From Corythucha ciliata (taxonomy: Eukaryota > Arthropoda > Insecta > Hemiptera > Tingidae): DNA of 64,000 bases. Every line of letters starts with the position of its first letter. Position 1 is the stretch's first letter. Location of the stretch: NCBI GenBank assembly GCA_038030265.1, contig CM075939.1, positions 9,095,253-9,159,252 on the forward strand, given 5' to 3'. Made by a program: the position numbers and the translations under genes. A model generated the notes under the pieces. That model did no database searches. It was not told the origin of the DNA and saw nothing but the letters and a program-made list of their open reading frames with translations. Below are positions 10,598 through 21,489 of this stretch, in pieces.

Positions 10598-12469
10598 ATG
10601 GTGGCATGGTGGTCACCCCACCGCGCTCAGATACACAACGACCCCAGCCAGGGTCCCACATTCACTGGCCCCCATGGCAGTTCCTTCATCGATATCTCCA
10701 TCACCAAGCAACGTCTTCGGTCCGACTGGGCCCTTCACCCTAACCTAACGCCGTCCGACCACGCGCTGATCACGCTGCGGCTACCAGTGACGCCTAACAC
10801 CACGCCGAGGCCGCCCCGATCGCGCCGCTTCAACTACCAGAACGCCAACTGGCCAGCCTGTCAGGCGATTATAGACGCTGAAATTTACACTCAGTTTCAC
10901 CTCTCTCCACCACCTCCTGATGACAACATAGATGCTCAAATCACGGCTCTCACAGCCATAATCCACCACGCCGCATCGTAGATCAATTCCTAAGGCACCC
11001 CTGAGCGCAAACTCGACCCTATGGTGGACAGAGGAGCTCGCCTGTGCTCGCGCCCAGGCACGTGCAGCCAAACGGCGTATTCACGGACTCACCGGAGATC
11101 CTCGCTCAGAAGCCCATCAGATCTTCGCAGATCGGCGCCGCGAGTACAAGCGAAAGACGAGAAGAGCCAAACGTGCGGCCTGGCGCCGCATGGTCACCGA
11201 AGAACTCGCAGTTGACCCCTGGACTCTCCCTTATAAAATTGGAACGAAAAGACATCGCCCCGCCACCATCCTCACAGCCACGCAGGGCACCACAACGACG
11301 CGAGAAACTCTAGCTACCACCCTCGAAACGCTATTTCCCAGCGATCAACCATCACGAGACACCGCCAGTGATCGCACCCTACGCGAAGCTACCACGCTGC
11401 CGCCCTCCCAGCCGCCAGCCCCAGACTGGACGGTGGAGGAGGTGCAGGATGTCTTCAAGGCCACACCAACTCACAAGGCCCCCGGCCCGACCCGAACAAC
11501 AGCGGAGATGCTGCGACACCTGCCTGTCTCGGCAGTGACGGAATACACGCGAATCTACAACGATTGTCTTCACCTCTCGCACTTCCCGACACCCTGGAAG
11601 CACGGCCTCCTCACACTGCTACCTAAAGGCACGCACCGCGACCCACGAGACCCGAACAGCTACCGCCCGATAACGCTCTTGTCCGTGGAAGGCAAAGCGC
11701 TAGAGAAGCTAATCCTCAACCGCTTAGCACCAGCTATCTACCGGGAATGCCACCGTTGGCAATATGGCGGCATCCCAGGCCGCTCCACTGACCAGGCGGC
11801 ACTCGCCCTGCGGTCTCACATCGTCAGCGCACCAGACCGTATCGTCGCAGTCATTTACTACGACATAGCCGGAGCATTTAACGCTGTTTGGTGGCCGGCC
11901 CTGCTCCAAGCCTTCCGTCAGAGCGATATTCCCTGTAATTTGTATGGCCTTCTGCGAGACTACTTCGTGGATCGCAGCGTCACACTCAGGAGTGGACCAA
12001 CCTCGGTCACCCATGCCGTGCCGCAGCCACCTTAGCGTGGCAAACCGAATGGACCAGCGCAACAACCGGGCGCCACACCCATGCCATCATACCATCGGTC
12101 CAAGCAAGGCTTAAGTGGACACACCTCCGACCCAACTACCCTGCAGTCCAACTACTCTCCGGGCATGGCAATTTCAATGCCAAACTCGCCTTCCACAAGT
12201 GCCGCGATGACCCGCTCTGCCCCTGTGGCCAACGAGTTGAGGAGGATGCAGCTCATGTCATCTGGAGCTGCCCAATATACGCCGAGATTCGCGCACGCTG
12301 GAGAATATCACAGGCACCACATACCCTCGTCAGCACCCGTGCCGCAGCGCGCCGGTTCATGGCATTTGCCAACGCATGGAGTCGAATACGTGGTACGTCA
12401 GCTGCCATCGCACGACCACCGCGACACTTCCAGCCCGCCTGCCTCATCAAACGCTGCTGCTCCCCCTGA
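10598..12469 (+). pseudogene. R1-like non-LTR retrotransposon ORF2 with internal deletion
   Basis: Three frames read as one protein. From 10598 comes the end of an apurinic-type endonuclease (GPTFTGPHGSSFIDI, then PSDHALITL). From 10989 comes the linker LWWTEELACARAQARAAKR and reverse transcriptase (KAPGPT, SYRPITLLSVEGKALEK, VIYYDIAGAFNAVWW). From 12032 to a TGA at 12467-12469 comes a C-terminal segment with QTEWTSATTGRHTH, LLSGHGNF and a zinc-knuckle C-x-C-x(n)-HVIWSC. This order and wording match R1/I-group LINEs. The YADD motif and the RT thumb are missing: the sequence jumps at about 12020-12032 from just before RT motif B to the C-terminal part. The element is more GC-rich than its surroundings, and its 5' end is truncated at about 10600. 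Confidence 0.8.
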
Positions 12470-12610
12470 CGAGGATATCCAGAGCACTGACGACCAGACG
12501 CCTTCAACACCGCGTCCACACCCTCCCGCCACGACTTAATCACCTTCTCCCGCCGCGCGTGTCTCGCGTAACTGTTCACCGGTAACATCGCGTAATAAGT
12601 TATGTCAGGT

Positions 12611-12722
12611 AACACTCCTCGTCTCACACTGCACCAGTAAAACTCCCCACCGCCAAGCGGTCCACACCGGTAACGTGTCAGCTTTGACCAGCTGGCACGG
12701 CTGACGGGGAGTGAGACGAGGA
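12611..12722. repeat. short inverted repeat in or beside the LINE 3' end
   Basis: TCCTCGTCTCAC at about 12614-12625 is matched by GTGAGACGAGGA at about 12711-12722, with roughly 85 bp between. It sits just past the end of the R1-like frame and may be part of the LINE 3' untranslated region or a small separate element. Confidence 0.5.
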
Positions 12723-13177
12723 TAACCAGGAATTGCACGTGCTGGGTCACTTCCGGGTCGTGCACTCCGACACATTCTGGTCATGTGCCTGAAAAGGCAT
12801 CAAGCCAGAGCCGGAAGAAGGCATGGTGGTCACAGACCTGCGTAGTCCAGAGCTGTGAGCGGAGCCTTGAACTCTTGAGTCGAAAAATTCAGATGAAACC
12901 ATCAATGACATCGCGAAATGTTTGTGCAATGATCCCAATTGGCGCCGCGCCGCCGGCGGCATTCCTCAAGACTGTCCCAGGGACTCTTAAAACTATAATT
13001 TCGGCCCAAAATGAAACACTTTGTAAAATGTCACAATGGCGTGCGATTGGTGAGCCATTAGAGCGATTTGAAAATCACGAGGGGCAATTGCCCCCTTCGG
13101 TTGTATCCACCAGTGCTACCCTATGAACAGGGTTCCACCAAAGACGACCGCTAGAAGGGCGATTTAGCAATTAGACC
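12723..13177. other. no gene seen; B-type repeat remnant at the right end
   Basis: The first 350 bases show no recognisable feature. The last 40 bases (GCGATTTAGCAATTAGACC) read as B-type unit and continue at 13823, on the far side of the hAT-like insertion at 13186-13814. Confidence 0.4.
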
Positions 13178-13822
13178 CGTGTATTCACTGGCGGACCTGC
13201 ACCTATCGAGGCCCGGGGGGGGGGGGATCTCCATAAGGGGCCCCCCCAAGTTGAGTTTTCTCCACTTTGGCAGCAACGCATTTTTTTCCATATTTTAGCG
13301 TAAAATTAGCACTGTTCCCTGTTTGAGCTGGAAATTAGCGTTTTTCTTACGTATTTTCCTCAACATTAGCAGCAAAATAGCAGGTTTTTCCACAAAACGC
13401 ATTTTTTTGTTCGCCAAGCGCTATAATTTAGCGATTTTTCTCAGCCGCAAATCAACGGTTTTTTCCGCTTGTTCTCAATTTACCTTCAGAAGCCGCGAAC
13501 TCACGTATTTTCAATGTTTGATGCAAATTGAAATTATTCACAATTTTGGCCGCGAATTAAGGATTTTCCTCAATTTTACCCGCGAACTAGCGCTTTTTCT
13601 TCATTTTAGCAGCGTAGTAGCGTTTCTCACCCGTGAATTAGCGATTTTTTTCAATTTTAGCGACGAATTGGCGTATTACGTAATTTTAGCTGCAAATTGG
13701 CGATTTTACCTAAACATTTTAAATTTTCTTTATTTAAGCTTTTCGGGGGCCCCGTCTGATAGGGGGCCTGGGGCGGTCCGCCACCCCCCTCACCCCTACC
13801 TCGGTACGCTACTGCGTGTATT
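13178..13822 (+). mobile_element. complete hAT-like non-autonomous element with 8-bp target duplication, carrying a B array
   Basis: The element proper is 13186-13814 (629 bp). Its left end is CACTGGCGGACC and its right end is GGTACGCTACTG, the complement of CAGTAGCGTACC; the two match at 9 of 12 positions. The flanks are identical 8-mers, CGTGTATT at 13178-13185 and at 13815-13822, which is the hAT target duplication length. Inside lie G- and C-rich subterminal blocks and a forward B array (13255-13735). Outside, both flanks are themselves B-type repeat, so it is a B-bearing element inserted into a B array. No protein is encoded. Confidence 0.8.
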
Positions 13823-13965
13823 AGCTCATTTTCTCAATTAAACCCAGTGAATTTGACCATTTCCTGAATTTAAGCCGCTATTATAGCGATTTTCCAGGAT
13901 TTTAGCCGCGAGTTTGCACATTCTCGCATTTTAGCCGCGAATTAGCTCTTATTAGTCCAGTCAAA
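13823..13965 (+). repeat. B-type tandem array resuming after the insertion
   Basis: Units such as TTAGCTCATTTTCTCAATT and TTTTAGCCGCGAATTAGC continue in the same orientation as the flank before 13178. Confidence 0.65.
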
Positions 13966-14406
13966 TTAAACCAAAATTAACCAAATAGAGGAACTAAATA
14001 ACACGGAAGGTTTTTTTTGGGAAACGTGTAGGGGTAGTAGGTCTCCTTTACATGGTGAGATAAAATCCCCCCCTCTAAAGGTGCCGCTATGGAGTGGGGG
14101 TAGCTTTGAAAGTTCGTTTTTCCAGTATTTCTCTCCCAACTCGAGAACGAGGAGGTGTAGCGAAATCCTTTGGGCGTAAACATTAAAGCTCATTAAATTT
14201 CTTACAACTTTGATGAATCAACTATTATTGTAAACCTCAACGTTTTTGTGCTATAGGCTCTGGAAATTTGATGATTCCAAGACTTCCAAAAACAATTTCT
14301 TATAATTAATGACTCTTTACTGTGGGGGAACCTGGAAACTATCTGGGGAGTGAGTACGAACGTTTAGAGCATTAAATTACCATCAAGAAATATGAACACA
14401 CAGTGT
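13966..14406. other. no gene seen
   Basis: This is AT-rich single-copy-looking sequence. Short frames on the - strand (13966-14193) have no family resemblance. Confidence 0.4.
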
Positions 14407-14710
14407 GCGGCAGATAACATACAGCACCCACTCATCTCCATTATTATTGGAGATACTTCAAAAGTGACAGGGGATAAGCCCCTTGATTTTCAGCCAGGAT
14501 TTCAAAATTTTCGTAAAAAAAAAAAATTCGGGGCCCCTAAAAGGCTTTAAATCGGTCCCAACTTTCTTATTTTACATTACTTTTGACTCAAATTCAGAAA
14601 ATGGGTAGGAACCCCATATTTTGTGTGTGGGGGCTTGCCCCATAGCACTATTCCGTTAGGCCCAATAATAACGGAGACAATTGGGTGATCCGTGTTATGT
14701 ACCGCTCCCC
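14407..14710. mobile_element. MITE-like element with imperfect inverted ends
   Basis: GCAGATAACATACAGCACCCA with CTCCATTATTATTGGAG at the left is matched in reverse by CCCAATAATAACGGAGACAA and GGGTGATCCGTGTTATGTAC at the right. The right half recurs in inverse orientation at 17020-17150, sharing GACTCAAATTC, ATGGGTAGGA and GGGGGCTTGCCCC. Two copies of the arm and internal symmetry indicate a small non-autonomous element. Confidence 0.55.
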
Positions 14711-15230
14711 GTGCAAATTAAAGTTACTAAATCCCTAGAAAATCCATCATCGTGGCGGGTCTACGGGGAGGGTTTTGGGGGTTTACCCCCCCCCCCTATA
14801 AGAAGATGGCGTCCGCCAAAACTTTGTTGATAGTCATTCCAGAGATTTCTTCTAATACCTTGCACATACCAAAGGGCGACTGTTGAAGGGGGATCTGCAC
14901 AGAATGGTGATTTCTCGACAAATGGGCGATCTCGTAATGGTGACGCCACGATTCATTTGTGGGGGGGAGGGCACCAAAGAGCATAAATAAATGGAAAAAA
15001 ATGGATTTTTAGGTTTTAAAGCAATGATTAGCGGCAAATATTGAGAACAAGCGATCATTTGCCACTTAAATTAGGAAAAATACACCAATTCGAGATATCT
15101 GAAGGCAACTTTACGGACAAACCAGAGATAAAACGTCAACTCCAAATTCCTATAGGCCTTTTAAGACAGAAGAAATTGAATTGAGTTCTAATGTGCTACT
15201 CTATGGGCAAGTACGCGGGAGAACATTGAA
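14711..15230. other. no gene seen
   Basis: A C8 run at 14788-14795 is the only marked feature. The overlapping short frames on the - strand are not credible genes. Confidence 0.4.
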
Positions 15231-16557
15231 AAAAATAAAACGCCAAAATCAAATAGCGGCTTTTAGCGGTAGCAGAAAAGCGTTGATTCATAGTAGAAAA
15301 CAAAAGTAAATCACTAATTCGTGGCTGAAAATGAAAAAAAAATCACTAATAATATGTGGCGAAAATTGAGAAAAAACTTAAATCCATCGCTCACCTGGCC
15401 CAACATACTAAAATGGAGAAATAAGCCAATTCGCGGAACAATTTGAGAAAATTGGCTAAAATTGAGGAAACGTGGTAATTCGTGGCTAAAATTGAGAAAT
15501 AATTTGCGACTAAAAAATGAGAAAAAGCGCTTGGATCGCGGTAAAAATTGAGAAAAAAAAGCTAATTCACGGGTACAAGTGATAGAAAAGCCGCTTATTC
15601 ACGGCTAAAACTGAGGCAAACCGCTAATTGCCGTCTAAAATTGATGTAAAATGCTCATTTGCAAATAAAACAATGATAATTAAATATTTAATTCGTGGCT
15701 AATTTAGGCAGAAAGCGCTTATCAGCAGCTAAAATGGAGAAACACGCTATTTCTCGGCACAAGCAAGCGCTAATGTGAAGCTAAATTTCAAAGATACATT
15801 TGGTGATTCTGCTTGTTCACGGCTAAAACTGATAGAAACACTAATTCCCGGCTAAAATTGGGAAATTGCGTTGATTCACGGTCAATATAACAAAAGGCGC
15901 TCATTCGCGGAGCTGAAATGGAGATAAACGCAAATTCAAGGATTTTGTGAAAATCCTCCATTTCGAAACTGAAATTGAGTAAAAGCGGTGATTCAGGCGT
16001 GAAATTAAGGAATAATTTACGGTTAAAATTCGGAAATAATGCTCAGCTAATACGAAGAAAACAAAAAATGGTGATGAGCGCTAATTCGCATGACTAAGAA
16101 GTGAAGAAAAACGCTAAAATTAGAGGAATAAAACGTTAACTCGTGGCTAAAACTGAGACAAACAACTAATTGCCGTCTAAAATGTAGAGGAAGAGCTCAT
16201 TCGCTGTTAAAGATTCAGTGAATTCGCGGCTGAAGTGGGCCAGAAGCGCTTATACGCCGCTGAAACGGAGAAAAACGATAAATCGCGGATCAATTTGAGA
16301 AAATCCACTAATTCACGGCTAAAATTGAGAAAATGTGGTAATTCGCGTCTGAAATGAAGAAAAACATTCGCGGCTAAAATTGAGAAAAAGCACTTTGATC
16401 GCGGCAAAAATTGGGAAAAACCGCTAATTCATGGTTAAATTTGAGAAAAAGTCAATTATTGGTTCATATATAGGCATGTTTGCGGCTGAAACTCAGGAAA
16501 AAAGAGAGAAATTCATGGTAGAACCCCTCCCAAGTTAAAACCCTAGATCCGCCACTG
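15230..16557 (-). repeat. B-type tandem array, reverse, ending in a hAT-like terminus
   Basis: Forty or more diverged units carry the words GCTAATTCGCGGCTAAAATT and GAGAAAAA with a period near 29 bp. The array ends at 16557 in GATCCGCCACTG, the complement of the hAT-like start CAGTGGCGGATC. The following 8 bases are ATATCTTC (16558-16565), with no matching left flank found. The array is in opposite orientation to the one at 13255-13960. Confidence 0.7.
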
Positions 16558-16975
16558 ATATCTTCGGAATTTGAAACTGGTGGAAACTGTTCGCTATCTT
16601 TTCTCTTCAATGCTAAAAAAACTAAAATGGGAATATTTTTGGTTGAAAATCTGTTTTTCGGACAGAATTTAGAGATTTTTGGGGGTTAACTTGGAATTTC
16701 CAAGTTAAAGGTCAAGGGCATTTTATTGTTATTTCTGGAACGATAAATCGAGAGCGATTTATCATTTATTACCATCGCTGCTTGTGTGAATCATTTTGTC
16801 TTGGTAGCTGGAAATTCTCGAGCAGGTCTCGGGATGGTTGGAACAAACATTGTAGCTATGAATAGTAAACGCATCTGTAGGTATGTAAATCTATAATTTT
16901 TGTTTTTTTAGCGTTGAAGAGAAAAGATCACGGACAGTTTCCACCAGTTCCAAATTCCGGAGACATGACAGATAT
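16558..16975. mobile_element. MITE-like element with about 65-bp inverted ends
   Basis: ATCTTCGGAATTTGAAACTGG (first 20 used) through GCTAAAAAAAC (16559-16622) is matched in reverse by GTTTTTTTAGCGTTGAAGAG through CCAGTTCCAAATTCCGG (16902-16965). About 280 bp of unrelated sequence lie between. No coding content. Confidence 0.6.
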
Positions 16976-17019
16976 TCTAGTATTCTAGGAATGTAGTTAC
17001 TGTAAGTTGCGTGAGGAGC

Positions 17020-17150
17020 GACAGATAACACAGATCACCCATTTTTTCCGTTATCATTGGGCAAAAATGGGGGCAAGCCCCCTTGGTTTTTAAATATGGG
17101 GTCCTACCCATTTTTCGAATTTGAGTCAAATTGAATGTAAAATTATGAAG
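17020..17150. repeat. half copy of the 14.4 kb MITE, inverted
   Basis: In reverse complement it aligns with 14570-14710, sharing GGGTGATCTGTGTTAT, GGGGGCTTGCCCCC and GACTCAAATTCG. Only one arm is present. Confidence 0.55.
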
Positions 17151-17271
17151 TTGTGCCAGGGGTTTTTCTCTTTTTATAATAAATAACTATTCTTCCCAAA
17201 CAAAAAACTAAAAAAAGACGTTTCACGTCAAAAACTTACGGTAGTGTATCAATACTACCCACCATTTTTTT

Positions 17272-17400
17272 TTTATAACATCGTGTATCAGATGATAAAC
17301 AAACGATAATTTCGGCTAAACAAACGTAAAAAACCGAGATCGAGGCGAAATATGACGCGAAACAAACGATTCCGGCAATGTGACGGGTTGCGTGAACTTT
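17272..17400. repeat. degraded unit related to the 27.6 kb foldback element
   Basis: It shares GGCTAAACAAACGTAAA, GCGAAACAAACGATT and GTTGCGTGAA with the 150-170 bp units at 27639-28796, at lower identity and in a single copy. Confidence 0.5.
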
Positions 17401-17450
17401 TTTTTCCAATTTTAGCCGAAAATATTTCCACTTTTTCCCACGAATTAGAG

Positions 17451-17830
17451 CCATGGGCGTAGCCAGCGGGGGGCAGGGGTGGGCAGTTCCCCTCCCCTAG
17501 AATCAAAAACGAAGATTTCGTGGGGCAGCTGCCCCACCCCCAAAATTCCAAAAATATCTTCCCTGATCTGGTTAACAGAAACACATTTATTATATTTCGC
17601 TCCATAAAACCAATTTTGCGGATTTTTCTCACTAAAAAAACAACACATTTTCGCACATCGGTTACACCAAAATTCAAGAATTCGCGGATGATTGTTGCTG
17701 ACAAACCAATTTCGAGGGTCGGCTTAACTTGGAAACCGATTTTGCTGATTTTTCGCTCTAAAATCCCATTTTCGGAAGGTTCGACGCGCAATTTCGTGTG
17801 TCTGGGTTAGCTCAAATCGTGTTTAGCCTG
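17451..17830 (+). repeat. hAT-like left terminus followed by a C-type array
   Basis: CATGGGCGTAGCCAGCGGGG at 17451 followed by an imperfect palindrome of G/C blocks (GGGGCAGCTGCCCC) is the usual start of a widespread class of hAT MITEs. From about 17570 come C-type units (TTTTGCGGATTTTTCTCACT, AAACCAATTTTCG). The matching right end was not found. Confidence 0.5.
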
Positions 17831-18074
17831 CTGGGCCATACATACTTATGGTGGGAGAGAATCTGCCAGCTCTGTTTACCGTCTCAGGTCTAAAATTTAA
17901 AGTTTAGCTCCAAAAGTATCACTTTTCGGGGTGGGAGGGAGAAAAGTTTCAATTTTTCAACATAAAATCCGAAATAGAAGGCTACAAACGACAGGTTTCC
18001 AGCAGATTTTTATTTTTTGACGGATAGTGGCCGTTTCTGTGCAAATTTAGTTTCTGATGACCATGAATTGGCGC
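17831..18074. other. no gene seen
   Basis: Short unassigned spacer before the Gypsy LTR. Confidence 0.4.
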
Positions 18075-18153
18075 TGTATCTCACGAAATAAGTACGATTG
18101 CCAAATAAGAATTAGGTTGACTTTTATTGTTTTTTTGAACAACTGAATAATCA
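18075..18153 (-). repeat. 3' LTR of the Mag-like Gypsy
   Basis: It is identical to 21255-21333 except for one G/A difference at the base after GAATTAG. It carries an AATAAA signal on the coding strand. Near-identity suggests a fairly recent insertion. Confidence 0.8.
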
Positions 18154-18349
18154 TAAAAATATGTTTTCTTTTTAAAATAAAAATGAACTTGTCGCATTGG
18201 TTACATTTGTTTGGATACGACAGTCTCCGGTACTTGAACGTTGAGATCCGTACCATGGATTCTTTCACTTTACCTCTGTTTTGAGTACATATTTGATTTA
18301 TGTGCCTTTTAATTTCTTGTCCTGAGTCTAGTCTTATAAGGTAGTGAAG

Positions 18350-21105
18350 TCAACCGAGACGTCTAAGGACAGAACCGAATTTCCAAACGGCCGTTCCAAG
18401 GTAATTCCTTGCTTGCACTCGGTCCCCTGGAGAAAGATGTCGCACAAGCCCGGTCTGTTCTGGTGTTGACTTGGCACAATTGCGTGTCGGTATCGGCTTC
18501 ATAATGTGAAGTTTTGTTCGCAAAGATCGGTTCATGAATATTTCACCTGGACTTTTCCCGTTCCTCAGAGGCGTACTTCTGTACTTGAAAAGAAAAGCAT
18601 TAAGTTTTTCTAGTAAACTTCCACTGTCATTACTCATTGCCTTCAGTTTTTGTTTGAAAATTTGTACAGAACGTTTTGCTAAGCCATTCGTTGCTGGATG
18701 ATTTGGAGCGCAAAATCTCTGTTCAATGCCATTTGATCGACAGCAGCTGAAGAATTCGTCAGATTTGAAAATGCTAGCATTTGTCCGAAACGATTGTCAT
18801 TGGCAGGCCATTTCGCGCGAATATTTGGTCCAGGCATTTGATTGTTGATTTTGATGTGGGCGCCATTGGAAACATATTTATTTCTAGCCATTTTGATCGC
18901 GCGTCGACAACAATCAAAAAATAATGTTCTTTGAAGGGGCCAGTATAATCCACGTGAATGCGTTGCCAGTGCTCCTCCCAGCTGTGCGGAGGAGCCTTGG
19001 TAGGATTATTCTTTACTTCCGCGCAGCTTTGGCAACTTTTTGCTATGGATTCTATATTTTTGTCAATTCCAGGCCAATAGCAAATGCTCCGTGCAATAGC
19101 CTTCATTTTGACTATGCCAACATGAGACGAATGTAATTCTTTTAATATAGTCGGACGCAAAGTGACTGGCACATAGATACGAACGCCACGCATTATTATG
19201 CCCGAGTGCATCGAATATTCAGCGTCTTGAACTCTTCCGGAAATTAGCTTACTTTTAAGAGTCGAAAGCTCGGGGTCTTTGTCGGTTTCTTGTCTAATCA
19301 ATTCTGGAATAATGGGGCAAGTGTTTGCAATAGTGTTCAAGTTCGTTTGATTAACTTCGTAAGTTCGGAAGAATGTAATTTTTTTACGTCCAGTGTAAGG
19401 GGATTTCGGGAAAAATAGTCGACGTGGCGGTGTAAATGAGCAGGTTTGTGTTTTATGTCATATTCGAATGCGCTCAAAAATTGTGCATAACGAAGAAGTC
19501 TATGTGCTGATATTACAGGCAGTGATTTATTGGGGTGAAAAATTTGTTCTAGAGGCTTGTTGTCAACAATTAAAGTAAATTTTCTGCCGTATAGATAATG
19601 ATAAAATTTTTTAAATGCCCAAAAAACAGCTGTCGCTTCACGATCTAATTGGCTGTAGTTGGATTCACTTTTCGTTAATGTCCGTGATGCAAAAGAAATG
19701 GCACGCTCTTCTCCGTCTATAATGTGCGACAATACTGCGGCAAGACCATAAGGACTGGCATCCGTTGCCAGAGTTACCGGCAAATTCGAGTTGAACGGGA
19801 CAAGAACACGTTCACTGGAAATGTCTTTTTTTATTTCTTGAAAGGCCTTTTGACACTCAGGAGTCCACTTGAATCGTACGTTTTTCTGCAAGAGCTTATT
19901 AAGGGGGTGAAGAATGGAAGAGCTGTGAGGAATGAAGTTAGAATAATATAAAGCTAATCCTAAAAATGATCGCAGTTCATCCACGTTAGTTGGTGGCGAG
20001 GTCTTCGTCACTGCGTCAATTTTGTCTGAGCACTTGGACAAGCCTTGACTACTTATTAAATGTCCCAAATATTTTACCTCTTTTTTGAAGAACTTACATT
20101 TAGACTTATTAACATGAAGGCCATATTTTCTAAGTGTTTGCGAAGACATTTCTCCAGCCTCTGGCAGCATTCATCGAAAGTTTGCCCTTGGATTAAAAAA
20201 TCGTCGAAATACGCAACTGTTCCTTCCAAACCTGCTACTATTTGATCTACTGCTTTATGAAATTCTTTTGGAGCTGTTTTGATACCCATGAATAAACGCT
20301 TAGCCTTATAAGTTCCCCAGGGCGTCGATACAGCGGCGTAGTGCTGACTCGCTTAGTCCAATTCGACATGTAAATATGCCTTATAAGGTCAAGAACACAA
20401 TAGTAATTCCATCCATTAAGTTTATTGAATAAATCTTCTATTCGAGGTATTGCATAGCGGGTGTCTTGAAGTTGCGGATTTAGAGTGACTTTATAATCCG
20501 CAAATTCGAATAGACTGATCGGACTTAGGAACTAAGACTAGAGGAGTTCCCCATTCTGACTTGTCAACTTTTTCCAAGACTCTTTGTGAAACGAGATTTT
20601 CTATTTCTTTTTTGGTTTTTTCGAGAAGTGCGTAAGGTACTGGTCTTGGCTTCATGAAGACAGGAACAGCATTGGCTTTAAGTTTCAGGGAACACTTAAA
20701 ATTAGGAAGAAGACCAACGCTTGGCTCAAAAACATCAGTGTACTTCGCCATTAACTTGGTAATAACAGACTGAATTGTGCTGGTGTCGGGATCAGCTGAA
20801 TTTTGTATATTATTTACAGTTTGCAAGTTTATTTTCAATTTTATAATCCATTCCCTCCCAAGAATGGAGGAGAAGTCTTGTTTCACTACGTACAGATTCC
20901 CATCTTCGTATTCCCTGGTGTAATATTTCGCTCCAAGAGCGTTAATTAGTATTCGAGCTTTGAGCGTTTCATTGGCCGGTGAAGTTCCGCAAATGTTGCG
21001 GAGTTCAAAGAAATTCTCCAGACTTTGACGGTAGGACTTGAAGGAGTCTTTGTTCTTCGTCGAATGTGTCAAAGTGCACCGAGTGTGTGTCAGAACGAGT
21101 ATCAA
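18350..21105 (-). pseudogene. pol: Mag-like Gypsy pol: protease end, RT, RNase H, integrase (broken)
   Basis: Reading down the - strand: SSILGREWIIKLKI and a KPRPVPYALLEK RT entry (20491-21105), the MGIKTAPKEFHKAVDQ and YFDDFLIQG palm with catalytic FDD (20074-20289), KYLGHLISSQG and SFLGLALYYSNFIPH (19337-20170), RNase H (ATDASPYGLAAVLSH, DNKPLEQIF), integrase zinc region (HSSHVGIVKMKAIARS) and core (IHVDYTGPF, IVSDK). Near 18660-18690 the third catalytic position reads NGLAKRSVQ, so the usual glutamate is lysine (AAA codon, 18674-18676). Frameshifts at about 20490, 20290, 20100 and 18770 also disable it. It ends with an integrase tail at 18350. Confidence 0.85.
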
Positions 21106-21229
21106 GTTGTGGTACGTCGGTCGGGCCGTGGAGCACTACTTGTTGAAGGAGCTGCCCGAGACCCCGCCCTTTGGATGCGTAGTGCTTCCAAAATTGACTC
21201 ATTTTGTTGCCAAACGTCTTTTCGGCCAT
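21005..21229 (-). pseudogene. gag: gag N-terminal fragment of the Mag-like Gypsy
   Basis: A frame starts with ATG 26 bp past the 5' LTR, after the primer-binding-like site, and gives about 74 residues rich in charged residues. In another frame it runs on to an FFELRNICGTSPANETLKAR block typical of Gypsy gag. The remaining gag and the zinc knuckles are missing, because coding passes straight into the protease region. Confidence 0.6.
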
Positions 21230-21254
21230 GTCTTAGTTTTCCTCGTCGTCCACT

Positions 21255-21333
21255 TGTATCTCACGAAATAAGTACGATTGCCAAATAAGAATTAGATTGA
21301 CTTTTATTGTTTTTTTGAACAACTGAATAATCA
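21255..21333 (-). repeat. 5' LTR of the Mag-like Gypsy
   Basis: This is the partner of 18075-18153. On the coding strand it ends GAGATACA, two bases before the TGG of the putative primer-binding site. Confidence 0.8.
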
Positions 21334-21489
21334 TGATACGACAGATTCTAACCTCCAGATCCTGTTAGAAGCCTGAAAAAAGGCAATGGTTCATCTGTTA
21401 TTTTCGCCAGTGAATCTGCCCACAGGCGTGGTGGATCCAGTTTTTCCTCAAGAGGAGTTGCATAGAATCCCCCCCCCCCCGCAATTGAA

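Larger units (their letters stand above)
18075..21333 (-). mobile_element. Mag-like Ty3/Gypsy retrotransposon with 79-bp LTRs
   Basis: Two direct repeats of 79 bp (18075-18153 and 21255-21333) bound a - strand gag-pol. They differ at one position. They read TGATTATTCAG...GAGATACA on the coding strand, a TG...CA form. Such short LTRs are known from the Mag clade. Directly after the 5' LTR come AG and a TGGACGACGAGG primer-binding-like sequence (21239-21254), then the gag ATG. At 3.26 kb the copy is shortened by a deletion joining early gag to the protease/RT region. I see no 5-bp target duplication (GGCGC left, TGATA right). Confidence 0.85.

Noticed and set aside
15230..16520. CRISPR-like array because of a period near 29 bp
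   Set aside because: The units are diverged along their whole length with no identical repeat and no unique spacers, and the DNA is eukaryotic.
14407..16975. One large inverted-repeat element spanning the opposing B arrays at 13.2 and 16.5 kb
   Set aside because: The left terminus pairs with 13814 and shares a target duplication with it, so the right end at 16557 belongs to a different element.
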